From positions 73,852 through 137,851 of the forward strand of contig NZ_CAKZHY010000097.1 in the NCBI RefSeq assembly GCF_936928535.1: 64,000 nucleotides of DNA. Direction: 5' to 3'. The notes below the pieces were generated by a model. It saw only the letters and a program-made list of their open reading frames with translations, searched no databases and was not told the origin of the DNA. Position numbers and translations under genes: made by a program. Origin of the DNA: an uncultured Bradyrhizobium sp. Lineage in GTDB: Bacteria; Pseudomonadota; Alphaproteobacteria; Rhizobiales; Xanthobacteraceae. Below, piece after piece: positions 15,977-25,424 of the stretch; positions within the stretch are counted from its first letter, which is position 1, and each line of letters begins with the position of its first letter.

Positions 15977-17707
15977 TCATCCCGCCTTGGCGATGTGGCT
16001 GTCCGACCGCAAATTCTGGAAGAACTTCTCCACCTCGCGCGACAGCGTGTCCGCGGTCGCGGTCAGGCCGCTTGCAGCCGTCAGCACCGAGGAGGCCGCC
16101 GTGTCGGTCTCGCCGATGGCGTCGCGCAGCGAGGTGATGTTGGCGACCAGCGTCTCGTTGCCCTGGGCTGCGCTCTGCGCGTTGGAGGAGATCTCGCGCG
16201 TGGCCTGGTCCTGCTGGCCGACGGCACCTGCGATCGCCGAGGTGACCTCGTTGATTTCGCGCACCGCGCCGCCGATCTCGCGCACCGCGTCGACCGCGTT
16301 GCGGGTGGAAGACTGGATCATCGCAACGTTCTCGCTGATATCGGCGGTCGCCTTCGCAGTCTGTCCGGCCAGCGCTTTCACTTCATGCGCGACCACGGCA
16401 AAGCCGCGGCCGGCATCGCCGGCGCGGGCGGCCTCGATGGTGGCGTTGAGCGCGAGCAGGTTGGTTTGCTCGGCGATAGTCTGGATGAGGGTCAGCACGC
16501 CGTCGATGCGCTGCGTGGCGGCAGCGAGGCTTTCGATCTCGGCGATCGATTTCTCGGTGCGCTGGCCGGTCTGCTCGACCGCGCTCGCGCTCTGCCGCAC
16601 CTGGCGGCCGATCTCTTCCACCGACGCCGACAGCTCCTCGGCCGCACCGGCGACCGCGGTGACGTTGTGCGAGGCCTGCTCGGTGGCATTTGCGGCGGTG
16701 CCGGCGCGGCTGCTCGCATCCGCGGTGACGCGGGTGATGGTCTGCGCGGTCTCGCGCATGACCGAGGCATTATCGCTGAGCCCGCGCATGATCGCGCCGA
16801 TCGCTTCGCGGAACGCTTCGACTGACTGTTCGATGTGATGCGCGCGCTCTTCGCGGGCCGCGGCATCCTGGGAGACCTGCGAGGCGAGGTTGCGGTTGCG
16901 CCCCATCGCGTCCTGGAACACTTCGATGGCGCGGGCGAGCGCACCGATCTCGTCGGCGCGGCCCGCGTGCGGCACCACGACATTCTCGGCACCGTCGGCG
17001 ACCTGCTTGATGGTCGCGGTGATCGCGGCGAGCGGCCGGGCGATCGAGCGGGCGATGATGATGATGCCGATCACGACCAGCGCCAGCGCCACGCCGCCGA
17101 GGCAGGTCAGCACGAACGACAGCATGCGGTTGGTCTCGGTCTCACGCGAGATCTGCCTGGCGCGTTCGGCATAGACCTTGGAGAGCGCTTCGAGATCCTT
17201 GTTCAACGCCGATCGCACCGCGCGGTTGGCGTCGTTGTCGCCCCATTCGCGCCCCGCCGCCGCATTGATCTCGACGCCGCGGCGGACCAGCTCCTTGCGG
17301 AACTCGACGAATTGCTCGATGCGCTTCTTGAAGGTTGCGAACTGCTCGGCATCGTCGGCCTTGACGATGCCCTCCCAGCCTTTGACCACGCCCAGGATCT
17401 TATCGTTGAACTTCAGCAGCCCGTCGCCGAACTTCTTCACGACCTTCGGGTCCGTCGACATGTAGACGCCGCGCGATTCCATCACGACCGCATAGACCAG
17501 CGAGTTGACGCGCTCGACGTTCAGCGCGGCCGCATTCGCCGTCTCGATCGCGCTGGTCAGCTCGGCGCCGCGACGGCTGTTGTAGTCGGACAGCGTCGCG
17601 ATCGCCGCGGTCAGCAGGGCGAACAGCGCGAAGATCGCATAGAGCTTGGTGGCAAGCGAGAAACGGCCTGCCAGGCCGGCAGCATTCCCAGATCGATCGA
17701 TTTGCAT
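15977..17707 (-). CDS. Methyl-accepting chemotaxis protein
   Basis: 576-residue transmembrane chemoreceptor. First transmembrane helix at about 22-42, periplasmic helical sensor of about 150 residues (four-helix-bundle type), second transmembrane helix near 195-215, HAMP domain (about 215-270), then a cytoplasmic signalling coil. Its hairpin tip reads IAEQTNLLALNATIEAARAG, the conserved CheA/CheW-contacting region. No C-terminal CheR tether pentapeptide is visible. The ATG at 17707 is chosen; a longer frame to 17809 has no support. The ligand is unknown. The gene is divergent from eutB. Confidence 0.93.
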   Translation of the reverse strand: MQIDRSGNAAGLAGRFSLATKLYAIFALFALLTAAIATLSDYNSRRGAELTSAIETANAAALNVERVNSLVYAVVMESRGVYMSTDPKVVKKFGDGLLKFNDKILGVVKGWEGIVKADDAEQFATFKKRIEQFVEFRKELVRRGVEINAAAGREWGDNDANRAVRSALNKDLEALSKVYAERARQISRETETNRMLSFVLTCLGGVALALVVIGIIIIARSIARPLAAITATIKQVADGAENVVVPHAGRADEIGALARAIEVFQDAMGRNRNLASQVSQDAAAREERAHHIEQSVEAFREAIGAIMRGLSDNASVMRETAQTITRVTADASSRAGTAANATEQASHNVTAVAGAAEELSASVEEIGRQVRQSASAVEQTGQRTEKSIAEIESLAAATQRIDGVLTLIQTIAEQTNLLALNATIEAARAGDAGRGFAVVAHEVKALAGQTAKATADISENVAMIQSSTRNAVDAVREIGGAVREINEVTSAIAGAVGQQDQATREISSNAQSAAQGNETLVANITSLRDAIGETDTAASSVLTAASGLTATADTLSREVEKFFQNLRSDSHIAKAG

Positions 17708-18023
17708 GGTGTTTGGGCCCAGATGGCCAGGATCGGCCGGTGGTGTGCGGTCGTATAAAATTGACGTAAAATTATGCAGAATGAAGATGGACGCGGCGTT
17801 AACGCGCAAGTCGGGGATGTGCGCCGAAGGTCGTAGGATATACGAGCTATGTCAGTGAGATGGGGATATCCTATCGGCTTCCGGCAGGCCGGCGTCGGGG
17901 ATCGTCGGGAGTGTCCCGAACATCGGTGTGCAAATAAGCTGCCGAGCGCGGATTCCCTGACGCCAGCGCCGCCTTCAGGACCGACGGGAGTCGGTCACTG
18001 GCCGACGATTTCAGGAGGGGCTT
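17708..18023. other. Divergent intergenic region between chemoreceptor and eutB
   Basis: About 316 bases that must hold promoters for both genes. I looked for a cobalamin riboswitch (conserved B12 box) ahead of eutB and did not find one. Only the eutB ribosome-binding site (AGGAGGGG at 18013-18020) is clear. Confidence 0.5.
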
Positions 18024-19406
18024 TTGGTCTACCGCCACGCCATCGACGCCACGACCTACACCTTTCCTGATCTGCGCGACCTCCTGGCCAAGGCAACGCC
18101 CCCGCGCTCCGGCGACCGGTTGGCCGGCATTGCCGCCGGCAGTGCCGAGCAGATGATCGCCGCGCGGATGGCGTTGGCAGACGTTCCGCTTGGTCAATTC
18201 CTCAACGAAGCGGTCATTCCCTACGAGGCCGACGAGGTCACCCGCCTCGTCATCGACAGCCACGACGTCAGGGCGTTCGCGCCGGTGGCCTCGCTGACGG
18301 TCGGCGCCTTCCGCGATTGGCTGCTGTCCGACGCCGCGACGCCCGAGGTCTTGCGCAAGCTCGCGCCGGGCATCACGCCGGAAATGGCGGCCGCGGTCTC
18401 GAAACTGATGCGCAACCAGGACCTGATCCTGGCGGCGCGGAAGTGCGAGGTCGTGACCACCTTCCGCAACACCGTCGGCCTGAAGGGCCGGATGAGCACG
18501 CGGCTGCAGCCCAATCATCCCTTGGACGATGCCCGGGGGATCACTGCCTCTATCCTCGACGGGCTGCTGCTCGGAGCCGGTGACGCCTGTATCGGCATCA
18601 ACCCGGCGAGCGACGATCCGGCCGTGATCGGCCAATTGCTGCGATTGCTGGACGAGATCATCGCGCGGCTGAAGATCCCGACGCAGGGCTGCGTGCTGAC
18701 CCATGTCACGACGACGCTGTCGCTGATCGGGCAGGGCGTGCCTGTCGATCTCGTCTTCCAGTCGGTCGCCGGCACCGAGGCCGCCAACCGCAGCTTTGGC
18801 ATCGACCTCGCGCTGCTGAAGGAGGCGCATGCGGCCGGGCTGTCGCAGAAGCGCGGAACGATCGGCGACAACGTCATGTATTTCGAAACCGGCCAGGGCT
18901 CGGCATTGTCGGCGGGCGCCCATCACGGCGTCGACCAGCAGACCTGCGAGGCGCGCGCCTATGCGGTGGCCCGTGGCTATGCCCCGCTGCTGGTCAACAG
19001 CGTGGTCGGCTTCATCGGTCCGGAATATCTGTACGACGGCAAGGAGATCATCCGGGCAGGGCTGGAGGATCATTTCTGCGGCAAGCTGCTCGGCCTGCCG
19101 CTCGGCATCGACATCTGCTACACCAACCATGCCGAGGCGGACCAGGACGACATGGATAATCTCCTGACGCTGCTTGCAGCGGCCGGCGTCACCTTCATCA
19201 TGGGGGTGCCCGGCGCCGACGACGTCATGCTCAACTACCAGTCCACCTCCTTCCATGACGCGCTTTATGTCCGCGACGTCTTCGGTCTGGCCCGCGCGCC
19301 TGAGTTCGACGACTGGCTGGTGCGATCAGGCATTGCCGGGGCGGACTTCCGCCTTGCCGGCGATGCAGGCCTCTTGCCCGATTTTGCCTCGCGGCTGATC
19401 GCCTGA
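18024..19406 (+). CDS. eutB: Ethanolamine ammonia-lyase large subunit
   Basis: 460 residues, full family length. EutB forms the TIM-barrel catalytic subunit of adenosylcobalamin-dependent ethanolamine ammonia-lyase, which converts ethanolamine to acetaldehyde and ammonia. Recognisable segments include VVTTFRNTVGLKGRMSTRLQPN, CVLTHVTTTL, FQSVAGTEAANRSFGI and DICYTNHAEADQDDMD. The start is a TTG with a strong AGGAGGGG four bases upstream; no better ATG is in frame. The partner subunit gene eutC is not next to it but follows hpnP, which is unusual. No other ethanolamine utilisation genes are seen. Confidence 0.95.
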   Translation: MVYRHAIDATTYTFPDLRDLLAKATPPRSGDRLAGIAAGSAEQMIAARMALADVPLGQFLNEAVIPYEADEVTRLVIDSHDVRAFAPVASLTVGAFRDWLLSDAATPEVLRKLAPGITPEMAAAVSKLMRNQDLILAARKCEVVTTFRNTVGLKGRMSTRLQPNHPLDDARGITASILDGLLLGAGDACIGINPASDDPAVIGQLLRLLDEIIARLKIPTQGCVLTHVTTTLSLIGQGVPVDLVFQSVAGTEAANRSFGIDLALLKEAHAAGLSQKRGTIGDNVMYFETGQGSALSAGAHHGVDQQTCEARAYAVARGYAPLLVNSVVGFIGPEYLYDGKEIIRAGLEDHFCGKLLGLPLGIDICYTNHAEADQDDMDNLLTLLAAAGVTFIMGVPGADDVMLNYQSTSFHDALYVRDVFGLARAPEFDDWLVRSGIAGADFRLAGDAGLLPDFASRLIA

Positions 19407-19579
19407 CGCGGGAAAACCCGGCCAAAAGCCTCCCGAGCCGGCGTGAACCCGGGAAACCCTTGGCGCGTCTCAAGAATTAGTTCGCTGCCACAATATTGAG
19501 GAATTCCGGTCGCAGCGTTACGCTATGTTTCTGGAGACCTCGTCAGGACCGTCAGTGGAACGTGGTTGGGGGAAGTTCG

Positions 19580-21166
19580 ATGCGCGCTGAAAGCAACGGA
19601 ACGAGCCGGCAAATTCTCTGCGTCTTTCCGCGTTACACGTCGTCCTTCGGCACCTTCGAGCACGCTTACCCGCTGACCGATGGCGTCCGCGCCTTCATGC
19701 CGCCGCAGGGCCTGTTGCTGCTCGCGGCCTACCTGCCTAGGGAATGGCAGGTCAAATTCGTCGACGAGAACCTCCGCCGTGCTACGAAGGAAGAGTTCGA
19801 ATGGGCGGAGGCCGTCTTCGTCAGCGGCATGCACATCCAGCGCCAGCAGATGAACGACATCTGCCGCCGTGCCCATGAGTTCGACCTGCCGGTCGCGCTC
19901 GGCGGTCCCTCCGTCAGCGCCTGCCCGGACTATTATCCATCGTTCGACTATCTCCACGTCGGCGAGCTCGGCGACGCCACCAATCAGCTGATCGAGATTC
20001 TATCGCGCGACACCGCACGCCCCGAGAATCAGGTGGTGCTCACCACCAAGGACCGCGTGCCGATGACGGAGTTTCCGATCCCGGCCTATGAGCTCGCCGA
20101 CGTGAAGCGCTATTTCCTCGGCAGCATCCAGTATTCCAGCGGCTGTCCGTATGAGTGCGAGTTCTGCGACATCCCCGGCCTCTACGGCCGCAATCCGCGT
20201 ATCAAGTCGCCGGAACAGATCATCGCGGAGCTCAATCGCCTCCGCGAATGCGGCATGACCGACACCGTCTATTTCGTCGATGACAATTTCATCGGCAATC
20301 GCAAGGCCGCGATGGATCTCCTGCCGCATCTGATCGAGTGGCAAAAGAAGACGGGCTACGTGGTGCGGCTTGCTTGCGAGGCAACGCTCAACATCGCCAA
20401 GCGGCCGGAGATCCTCAAGAAGATGCGCGATGCCTATTTCATCACCATCTTCTGCGGCATCGAGACGCCGGACCCGGACGCGCTCAAGGCCATGCACAAG
20501 GACCACAACATGATGGTCCCGATCCTCGAGGGCGTGCGCACCATCAATTCCTACGGGATGGAGGTGGTCTCGGGCATCATCATGGGGCTCGACACCGACA
20601 AGCCGAACACATCCGAGGCGCTGCTCGCCTTCGTCGAGGAATCCAGGATTCCGCTGCTCACCATCAACCTGCTTCAGGCCCTGCCGAAGACGCCGCTCTG
20701 GGACCGTCTCGAGCGCGAGGGGCGCCTGGTCGAGGATGAGGGGCGCGATTCCAACGTCGACTTCCTGCTGCCTTATGACGAGGTCGTCGCGTCCTGGAAG
20801 CACGCCATGAGTGTCGCCTATGAGCCCGAGAAGGTCTACGAGCGCTTCCAGTATCAATGCGACAACGTCTATGTGCATCGCCTCAAGATGCCGGTGCCGG
20901 ACGAGATGAAGACCTGGGCCAATATCCGGCGCGGCCTCGTCATGCTGCGCAACATCTTCTGGAAGGTCGGCGTGCTCGGCGATTACAGGCGCGTGTTCTG
21001 GAAATTCGCGCTCGGACGCATCAAGCGCGGCGACATGGAGGGCCTGATCGGCTGCACCATGATCGCGCATCATCTCATCACCTTTGCGCGGGCCGCCACC
21101 AGCGGCAGGCAGAACGCCTCGAACTATTCGATCCGGCTGCGCGAAGCCTCCGTTCCTGCCGAATGA
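19580..21166 (+). CDS. hpnP: Hopanoid C-2 methylase, cobalamin-binding radical SAM
   Basis: 528 residues. The N-terminal B12-binding domain (about 35-165) is followed by a radical SAM domain with the CxxxCxxC iron-sulfur motif at Cys189, Cys193 and Cys196. The opening ILCVFPRYTSSFGTFEHAYP, the YSSGCPYECEFCDIPGLYGR segment and the C-terminal extension match HpnP, which methylates hopanoids at C-2 using methylcobalamin and SAM. GGGGGAA precedes the ATG. It lies 173 bases after eutB, room for its own promoter, and its stop codon overlaps the eutC start (ATGA). It is 5.6 kb from the main hopanoid cluster. Confidence 0.92.
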   Translation: MRAESNGTSRQILCVFPRYTSSFGTFEHAYPLTDGVRAFMPPQGLLLLAAYLPREWQVKFVDENLRRATKEEFEWAEAVFVSGMHIQRQQMNDICRRAHEFDLPVALGGPSVSACPDYYPSFDYLHVGELGDATNQLIEILSRDTARPENQVVLTTKDRVPMTEFPIPAYELADVKRYFLGSIQYSSGCPYECEFCDIPGLYGRNPRIKSPEQIIAELNRLRECGMTDTVYFVDDNFIGNRKAAMDLLPHLIEWQKKTGYVVRLACEATLNIAKRPEILKKMRDAYFITIFCGIETPDPDALKAMHKDHNMMVPILEGVRTINSYGMEVVSGIIMGLDTDKPNTSEALLAFVEESRIPLLTINLLQALPKTPLWDRLEREGRLVEDEGRDSNVDFLLPYDEVVASWKHAMSVAYEPEKVYERFQYQCDNVYVHRLKMPVPDEMKTWANIRRGLVMLRNIFWKVGVLGDYRRVFWKFALGRIKRGDMEGLIGCTMIAHHLITFARAATSGRQNASNYSIRLREASVPAE

Positions 21167-21948
21167 GCGACGAGCCCGTTCCGGCACGCCCGATCATCGA
21201 TCTCAAATCGTTCACGCCCGCGCGTGTTGCGCTCGGGCGTAGCGGCGTGAGCCTGCCGACCAGGCCGCTGCTCGATTTCACGCTGGCGCACGCCCGCGCC
21301 CGCGATGCCGTGCATGCCGCCTTCGACGCGCCGGGTTTGATTGCCGGGCTGAGGGCGCTCGGCCTTGGTGCCATCGAGGTCCACAGCCGCGCCGCCGATC
21401 GCGGAGACTATCTGCGCCGGCCGGATCTCGGACGGCAGCTCGATGCCGGTTCCGTCGCGGCGCTGGAAGAGACTGCCGCAGCACCGTCCCAGCTTGCGAT
21501 CGTCATCGGTGACGGATTGTCGGCTGCAGCGGTCCATGTCCATGCGATCGCGCTGCTGCAAAGCCTGTTGCCGCGGCTTGGCGAGGGGGATGCTGTCACG
21601 ATCGGCCAGATCATCGTCGCCTCAGGCGCGCGGGTTGCTCTTGGCGACGAGATCGGTGCCATCATCGGCGCCCGCATGGTCCTGATGCTGATCGGCGAGC
21701 GACCGGGCCTGTCGGCGCCCGACAGCCTCGGGGCCTATCTCACCTTCGCACCGAAACCGGGCCTGAGCGATGCCGCGCGCAATTGCGTGTCGAACATTCA
21801 CAAGGCCGGCTTGGACTATGACGAGGCGGCCCACAAGATCGCCTGGCTCATCCGCGAGGGGCTGGCGCGTCGAGTCACAGGCGTGGCGCTCAAGGACGAG
21901 AGCGCCGACCGCGCCCCGCGTCGAATCGGCACGGCTGTGCCAGAATGA
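21163..21948 (+). CDS. eutC: Ethanolamine ammonia-lyase small subunit
   Basis: 261 residues. Motifs of the cobalamin-binding small subunit are visible: ARVALGRSGVSLPTRPLLDFTLAHARARDAVH split around residues 22-50, YLRRPDLGRQL, VIGDGLSAAAVHVHA, and a late ERPGLSAPDSLGAYLTF. With EutB it would form the adenosylcobalamin-dependent lyase. The ATG overlaps the hpnP stop by four bases, so its translation is probably coupled to the hopanoid methylase rather than to eutB. The C-terminal tail after about 245 is variable. Confidence 0.93.
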   Translation: MSDEPVPARPIIDLKSFTPARVALGRSGVSLPTRPLLDFTLAHARARDAVHAAFDAPGLIAGLRALGLGAIEVHSRAADRGDYLRRPDLGRQLDAGSVAALEETAAAPSQLAIVIGDGLSAAAVHVHAIALLQSLLPRLGEGDAVTIGQIIVASGARVALGDEIGAIIGARMVLMLIGERPGLSAPDSLGAYLTFAPKPGLSDAARNCVSNIHKAGLDYDEAAHKIAWLIREGLARRVTGVALKDESADRAPRRIGTAVPE

Positions 21949-22153
21949 CGGGCATTCCGGCAAAATCGCCGCATCTTGATCGATTTGGAAGTCCCCGCCG
22001 TGCTTGCGAGAAGGGCACTTGACCTGCTAAACCGCTGCCGGCGATTTTCCGCGCATTTTCAAAGGGCAAGCCTCCCATTGGTATGGCGTTTTCAAGCCGT
22101 TCGCGGGGCGCAATAAGCTCACAGCTAGAGCCGATTTAGGAACTGGACAAGGC

Positions 22154-24520
22154 ATGCTCGAAAAGCACCGCGAGAATGAGGTTCATGTCGACAAGGTCGA
22201 GCAGGGGCCTGCGTCCTCAATTGCCTTCGGGCTTGAGCGTATCGGGCTGATCGCGGTCCGGGCGCCGATCGTCTCCTGCATCATTCTGGTCGCGCTGATC
22301 GTCGCCGCCGTGTTCGGCATCGAGCGGATCAAGATCGACGATTCGCTGTCGCAGCTGTTCCGCTCCAACACCCGCGAATTCCGCCAGTACGAAGAGGTCA
22401 CCAAGAAGTTCCCGGCCGAGGAATTCGACGTCCTCGTCGTGGTCGAGGGCCAGAAACTCCTGGCGCGAAACAATCTCGAGAAGCTGCGCGACTTCGTCAC
22501 GGACCTGCAACTGGTCGAGGGCACGCGCGGCCTGGTCTCGCTGTTCTCGGCGCGCCAGGCGCCGGCGCCGGGCAAGCTGCCGGCCGCGCTGTTCCCGGCC
22601 GAGCTGCCGGAGGGGGCAGCCTACGACCAGTTCATCGAAACCGTCAAGAACAACGAGATCATCCGCGGCAAGCTCTTGTCGGAAGACGGCACGCTGGCGC
22701 TGATCGTGCTGTCGCTCGATCCGGAGGTGGTTGCCTCCAGCAAGCTGACCAAGACCGTCGGTGACATCCGCGCGCTGATGAAGGAGGATCTCGGCGACAC
22801 CGGGCTCAGCGTGCAGCTCTCCGGCGTGCCGGTGATGCAGCTCGAGATCCGCAACGCGGTCGAGCGCGACGGCCTCACCTACAACATTCTCGGCATTCTC
22901 GCCGGCTGTATCATCGCCATCATCTTCTTCCGCAAGATATCGTTCATGGTGGTGGCTGCCTTCCCGCCGATGATCGCGATCCTGATCGCGCTCGGCGCGC
23001 TCGGCTGGGCCAATTTCAATCTGAACATGTTCCTGAACGTGATGACCCCGCTCATCATGGTGATCTCGTTCTCGGACTCGATGCAGCTGACCTTCGCCGC
23101 GCGCGACCGCCTGATCGCAGGACAGGACAAGTTCACCGCGTTCAGGAACGCGGTGCTGGTGGTCGGCCCGGCCTGCGTGCTGACGCACGGTACCGCCGGC
23201 ATTTCGTTCATCGCGCTCCAGTTCTCCGATTCCGACCTGATCCGTAAATTCGGCGAGGCGGGCCTTGCCGCCACCATCATCGCGCTGGTGACGGTGCTGT
23301 CGCTGGTGCCGGTGTTCGGCGTGCTGTTCGTGCGCAACGAGAAGGTCTTTGCGGTCAAGTTCCAGAGCGCCGATGCCGGCGTGCAGGCGCTGCGCAATTT
23401 CTGCTACTGGATCGCGGTGCGCATGGTCGGCCGGCCCGGCCTGTTCAGCCTGATCGCGCTGCTGTTCGTTGCCAGCCTCGGCGTCATCTACGCCAATCTG
23501 CAGCCGCGCTACCGCCTCGCCGACCAGGTGCCGGACAAGCGCCAGGCGGTCGCCGCCAGCAACCGGCTCGATGCCAAGCTGACCGGCGCGAACCCGGTCA
23601 ACGTGCTGATCACGTTCCCCAAGGGTGAGACGCTCTACTCGCCGGAAACGCTGCAAACCATCGCCGATGTCCACGAGACCGTGGAGAAGGCGGCCGGCGT
23701 CGGCAATGTCTGGTCGCTGGAAACGCTGCGCCGCTGGCTGGCCGAAAAGGCCGGCAGCAGTGATGTTGCGACCCTCAAGGAATATGTGGGCGTTATCCCC
23801 GAGCATCTGGTGCGGCGCTTCATCGACGCCAAGCAGGACGCGGTAGTCGTGGCCGGCCGTGTGCCGGACAAGGACTCCAGCCAGCTCCTGCCGATCGTCG
23901 ACAAGCTGGATTCCGAGCTCGACGCCGTCCGCAAGAAGCATCCCGGCTACGAGGTCGCCGTGACAGGTCTTGCCGCCATTGCCGCGCGCAACTCGGCCGG
24001 CATGATCGAGAAGCTGAACCGCGGCCTCACCGTCGAATTCGCGCTGGTCGCGATCTTCATCGGTCTGGCCTTCCGCTCATGGGTCGTGATGTTCGCCTGC
24101 ATCCTGCCGGGCATCTTCCCGGTGGTGATGTCGGGTACGGTGCTGTGGGCGATGGGCGAGGGCTTGCAATTCGCCAGCGTCGTCGCACTCACCGTCTCGT
24201 TCGGCCTTGGCCTGTCCGCAACCATCCACTTCCTCAATCGCCTGCGATTGGAGAGCAAGCCGGGGGTCGGCTCCGCGCTCGCAGTGGAGCGCGCGACCGT
24301 GCTGGTTGGACCTGCGCTGATTCTGACCACGGTGGTGTTGGCCTGCGGTCTCGTCGTCACGGTCTTCTCGGACTTGCCTTCGCTGCGACTGTTCGGCTGG
24401 CTCAGCGCCTTCTCGATGGTGGCGGCGCTGGTCGCCGACCTCTTCATCTTGCGGCCGACGGCGATGTGGCTGATCAATCTGCACGCCAGGCTTCACGGTC
24501 CCGACAAGTCGGCGATCTGA
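22154..24520 (+). CDS. RND superfamily (MMPL-type) exporter
   Basis: 788-residue membrane protein built as two similar halves. Each has one transmembrane helix, a large periplasmic domain and five further helices (first helix about 35-57; groups near 240-395; second half starting near 425; last group 625-780). This is the MMPL/HpnN-like RND layout rather than the multidrug AcrB layout. It is distinct from the hpnN gene at 37158. It follows the eutB-hpnP-eutC genes after 205 bases and precedes a methyltransferase gene, so a lipid-export role is plausible but unproven. Confidence 0.88.
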   Translation: MLEKHRENEVHVDKVEQGPASSIAFGLERIGLIAVRAPIVSCIILVALIVAAVFGIERIKIDDSLSQLFRSNTREFRQYEEVTKKFPAEEFDVLVVVEGQKLLARNNLEKLRDFVTDLQLVEGTRGLVSLFSARQAPAPGKLPAALFPAELPEGAAYDQFIETVKNNEIIRGKLLSEDGTLALIVLSLDPEVVASSKLTKTVGDIRALMKEDLGDTGLSVQLSGVPVMQLEIRNAVERDGLTYNILGILAGCIIAIIFFRKISFMVVAAFPPMIAILIALGALGWANFNLNMFLNVMTPLIMVISFSDSMQLTFAARDRLIAGQDKFTAFRNAVLVVGPACVLTHGTAGISFIALQFSDSDLIRKFGEAGLAATIIALVTVLSLVPVFGVLFVRNEKVFAVKFQSADAGVQALRNFCYWIAVRMVGRPGLFSLIALLFVASLGVIYANLQPRYRLADQVPDKRQAVAASNRLDAKLTGANPVNVLITFPKGETLYSPETLQTIADVHETVEKAAGVGNVWSLETLRRWLAEKAGSSDVATLKEYVGVIPEHLVRRFIDAKQDAVVVAGRVPDKDSSQLLPIVDKLDSELDAVRKKHPGYEVAVTGLAAIAARNSAGMIEKLNRGLTVEFALVAIFIGLAFRSWVVMFACILPGIFPVVMSGTVLWAMGEGLQFASVVALTVSFGLGLSATIHFLNRLRLESKPGVGSALAVERATVLVGPALILTTVVLACGLVVTVFSDLPSLRLFGWLSAFSMVAALVADLFILRPTAMWLINLHARLHGPDKSAI

Positions 24521-24577
24521 CCGGGGTCATCACGCGGCCAACGAATCGCAGCATGCTGCTTGCGGTTCGGAGGTCTC

Positions 24578-25366
24578 ATGCGCGACATCAGGCACGACAG
24601 CGCGATCACGGCGTTTCAGCAGAAGCGGGGCCGCGACGCGGCCACGTTCTTCGTGCCGTTCCTCATTCCCGGCATGAGGCTGCTCGACATCGGCTGCGGC
24701 CCGGGAACGATCACGGCTGCGCTTGCGGAGATCGTCGGCACCGCGATCGGCGTTGATATCGATCCGGACGCGATCGCGTCGGCCCGGCAGCTTGCCGCGC
24801 ATGCGGGCCCGGCCAGGCCGTGCTTTGTCGAAGCCGACATGACCGCACTTCCGTTCGATGACGATGCGTTCGACGCCGTATTCTTCCATGCGGTGCTCTA
24901 TCATCAGAGCCAGGCGAAGCTGGCGAACGCACTGGCCGAAGCGCGACGTGTGTTGAGGCCGGGCGGCGTGCTCGGCACGCGTGACGCCGATGTCGGCGGC
25001 AACATTCTCCATCCCGAGCTTGATGGCGTGCGTCTCGCGCTCGATCTCTGGCAGCGCTGGTATGAGCACGACGACCGCGAAGCACTGCGCTTCGGCCGCT
25101 GGCAGAGCTCTGTTCTTCGCGCCCACGGCTTCACCCCGGTCTGGGCCGGCGCGAGCTACGTCAACCACAGCGCCGATGCGGTAAGCCGCGCTGAGGCCGT
25201 TGCGGACGCAAGGCAGAGCCTGCTCGGCCTCGGGCCGCAACTTGTAGGCAAGGCGCTCGCGACCCCAGACGAGATCGAGGCGGCGCTTGCCGGCTGGGAC
25301 GCCTGGGGGCGCGACCCGGATGCAGTCTATTTCAGATGCCGCTGCGAATGCGTCGCGCGCAAGTAA
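24578..25366 (+). CDS. Class I SAM-dependent methyltransferase
   Basis: 262 residues with the Rossmann methyltransferase motifs: LLDIGCGPGTIT (motif I) near residue 34, the acidic VDIDPDAI loop (motif II), ADMTALPFDDDAFDAVFF, then the RVLRPGGVLGTRD strand. The ATG at 24578 has GGAGG five bases upstream, better than the in-frame TTG at 24560. The substrate is not evident. It lies 57 bases after the RND exporter gene and may be co-transcribed with it. Confidence 0.87.
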   Translation: MRDIRHDSAITAFQQKRGRDAATFFVPFLIPGMRLLDIGCGPGTITAALAEIVGTAIGVDIDPDAIASARQLAAHAGPARPCFVEADMTALPFDDDAFDAVFFHAVLYHQSQAKLANALAEARRVLRPGGVLGTRDADVGGNILHPELDGVRLALDLWQRWYEHDDREALRFGRWQSSVLRAHGFTPVWAGASYVNHSADAVSRAEAVADARQSLLGLGPQLVGKALATPDEIEAALAGWDAWGRDPDAVYFRCRCECVARK

Positions 25367-25395
25367 AAGCCCCCGGCTCGCGAAAACCGGGGGCG
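25366..25395 (-). terminator. Intrinsic terminator of the secreted-protein gene
   Basis: Stem CCCCCGG / CCGGGGG with an eight-to-ten-base loop. On the minus strand the stem is followed by CTTTTAC, so it most likely ends transcription of the gene at 25425. Confidence 0.6.
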
Positions 25396-25424
25396 CGATC
25401 CTTGATCCGAACGGGGGAGGGCGA

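Noticed and set aside
17810..18023. Possible cobalamin riboswitch before eutB
   Set aside because: The GTCACTGGCC stretch only superficially resembles conserved parts; the B12 box (GUCAGGAGACCUGCC-like) is missing.
19550..19580. GGAAC before hpnP as an EcfG-type promoter
   Set aside because: It is only about 20 bases from the start codon and the matching CGTT -10 block at 16-17 bases is absent.
22217..23941. 574-codon minus-strand ORF opposite the RND exporter
   Set aside because: Composition is that of an antisense shadow; no start signal or motif.
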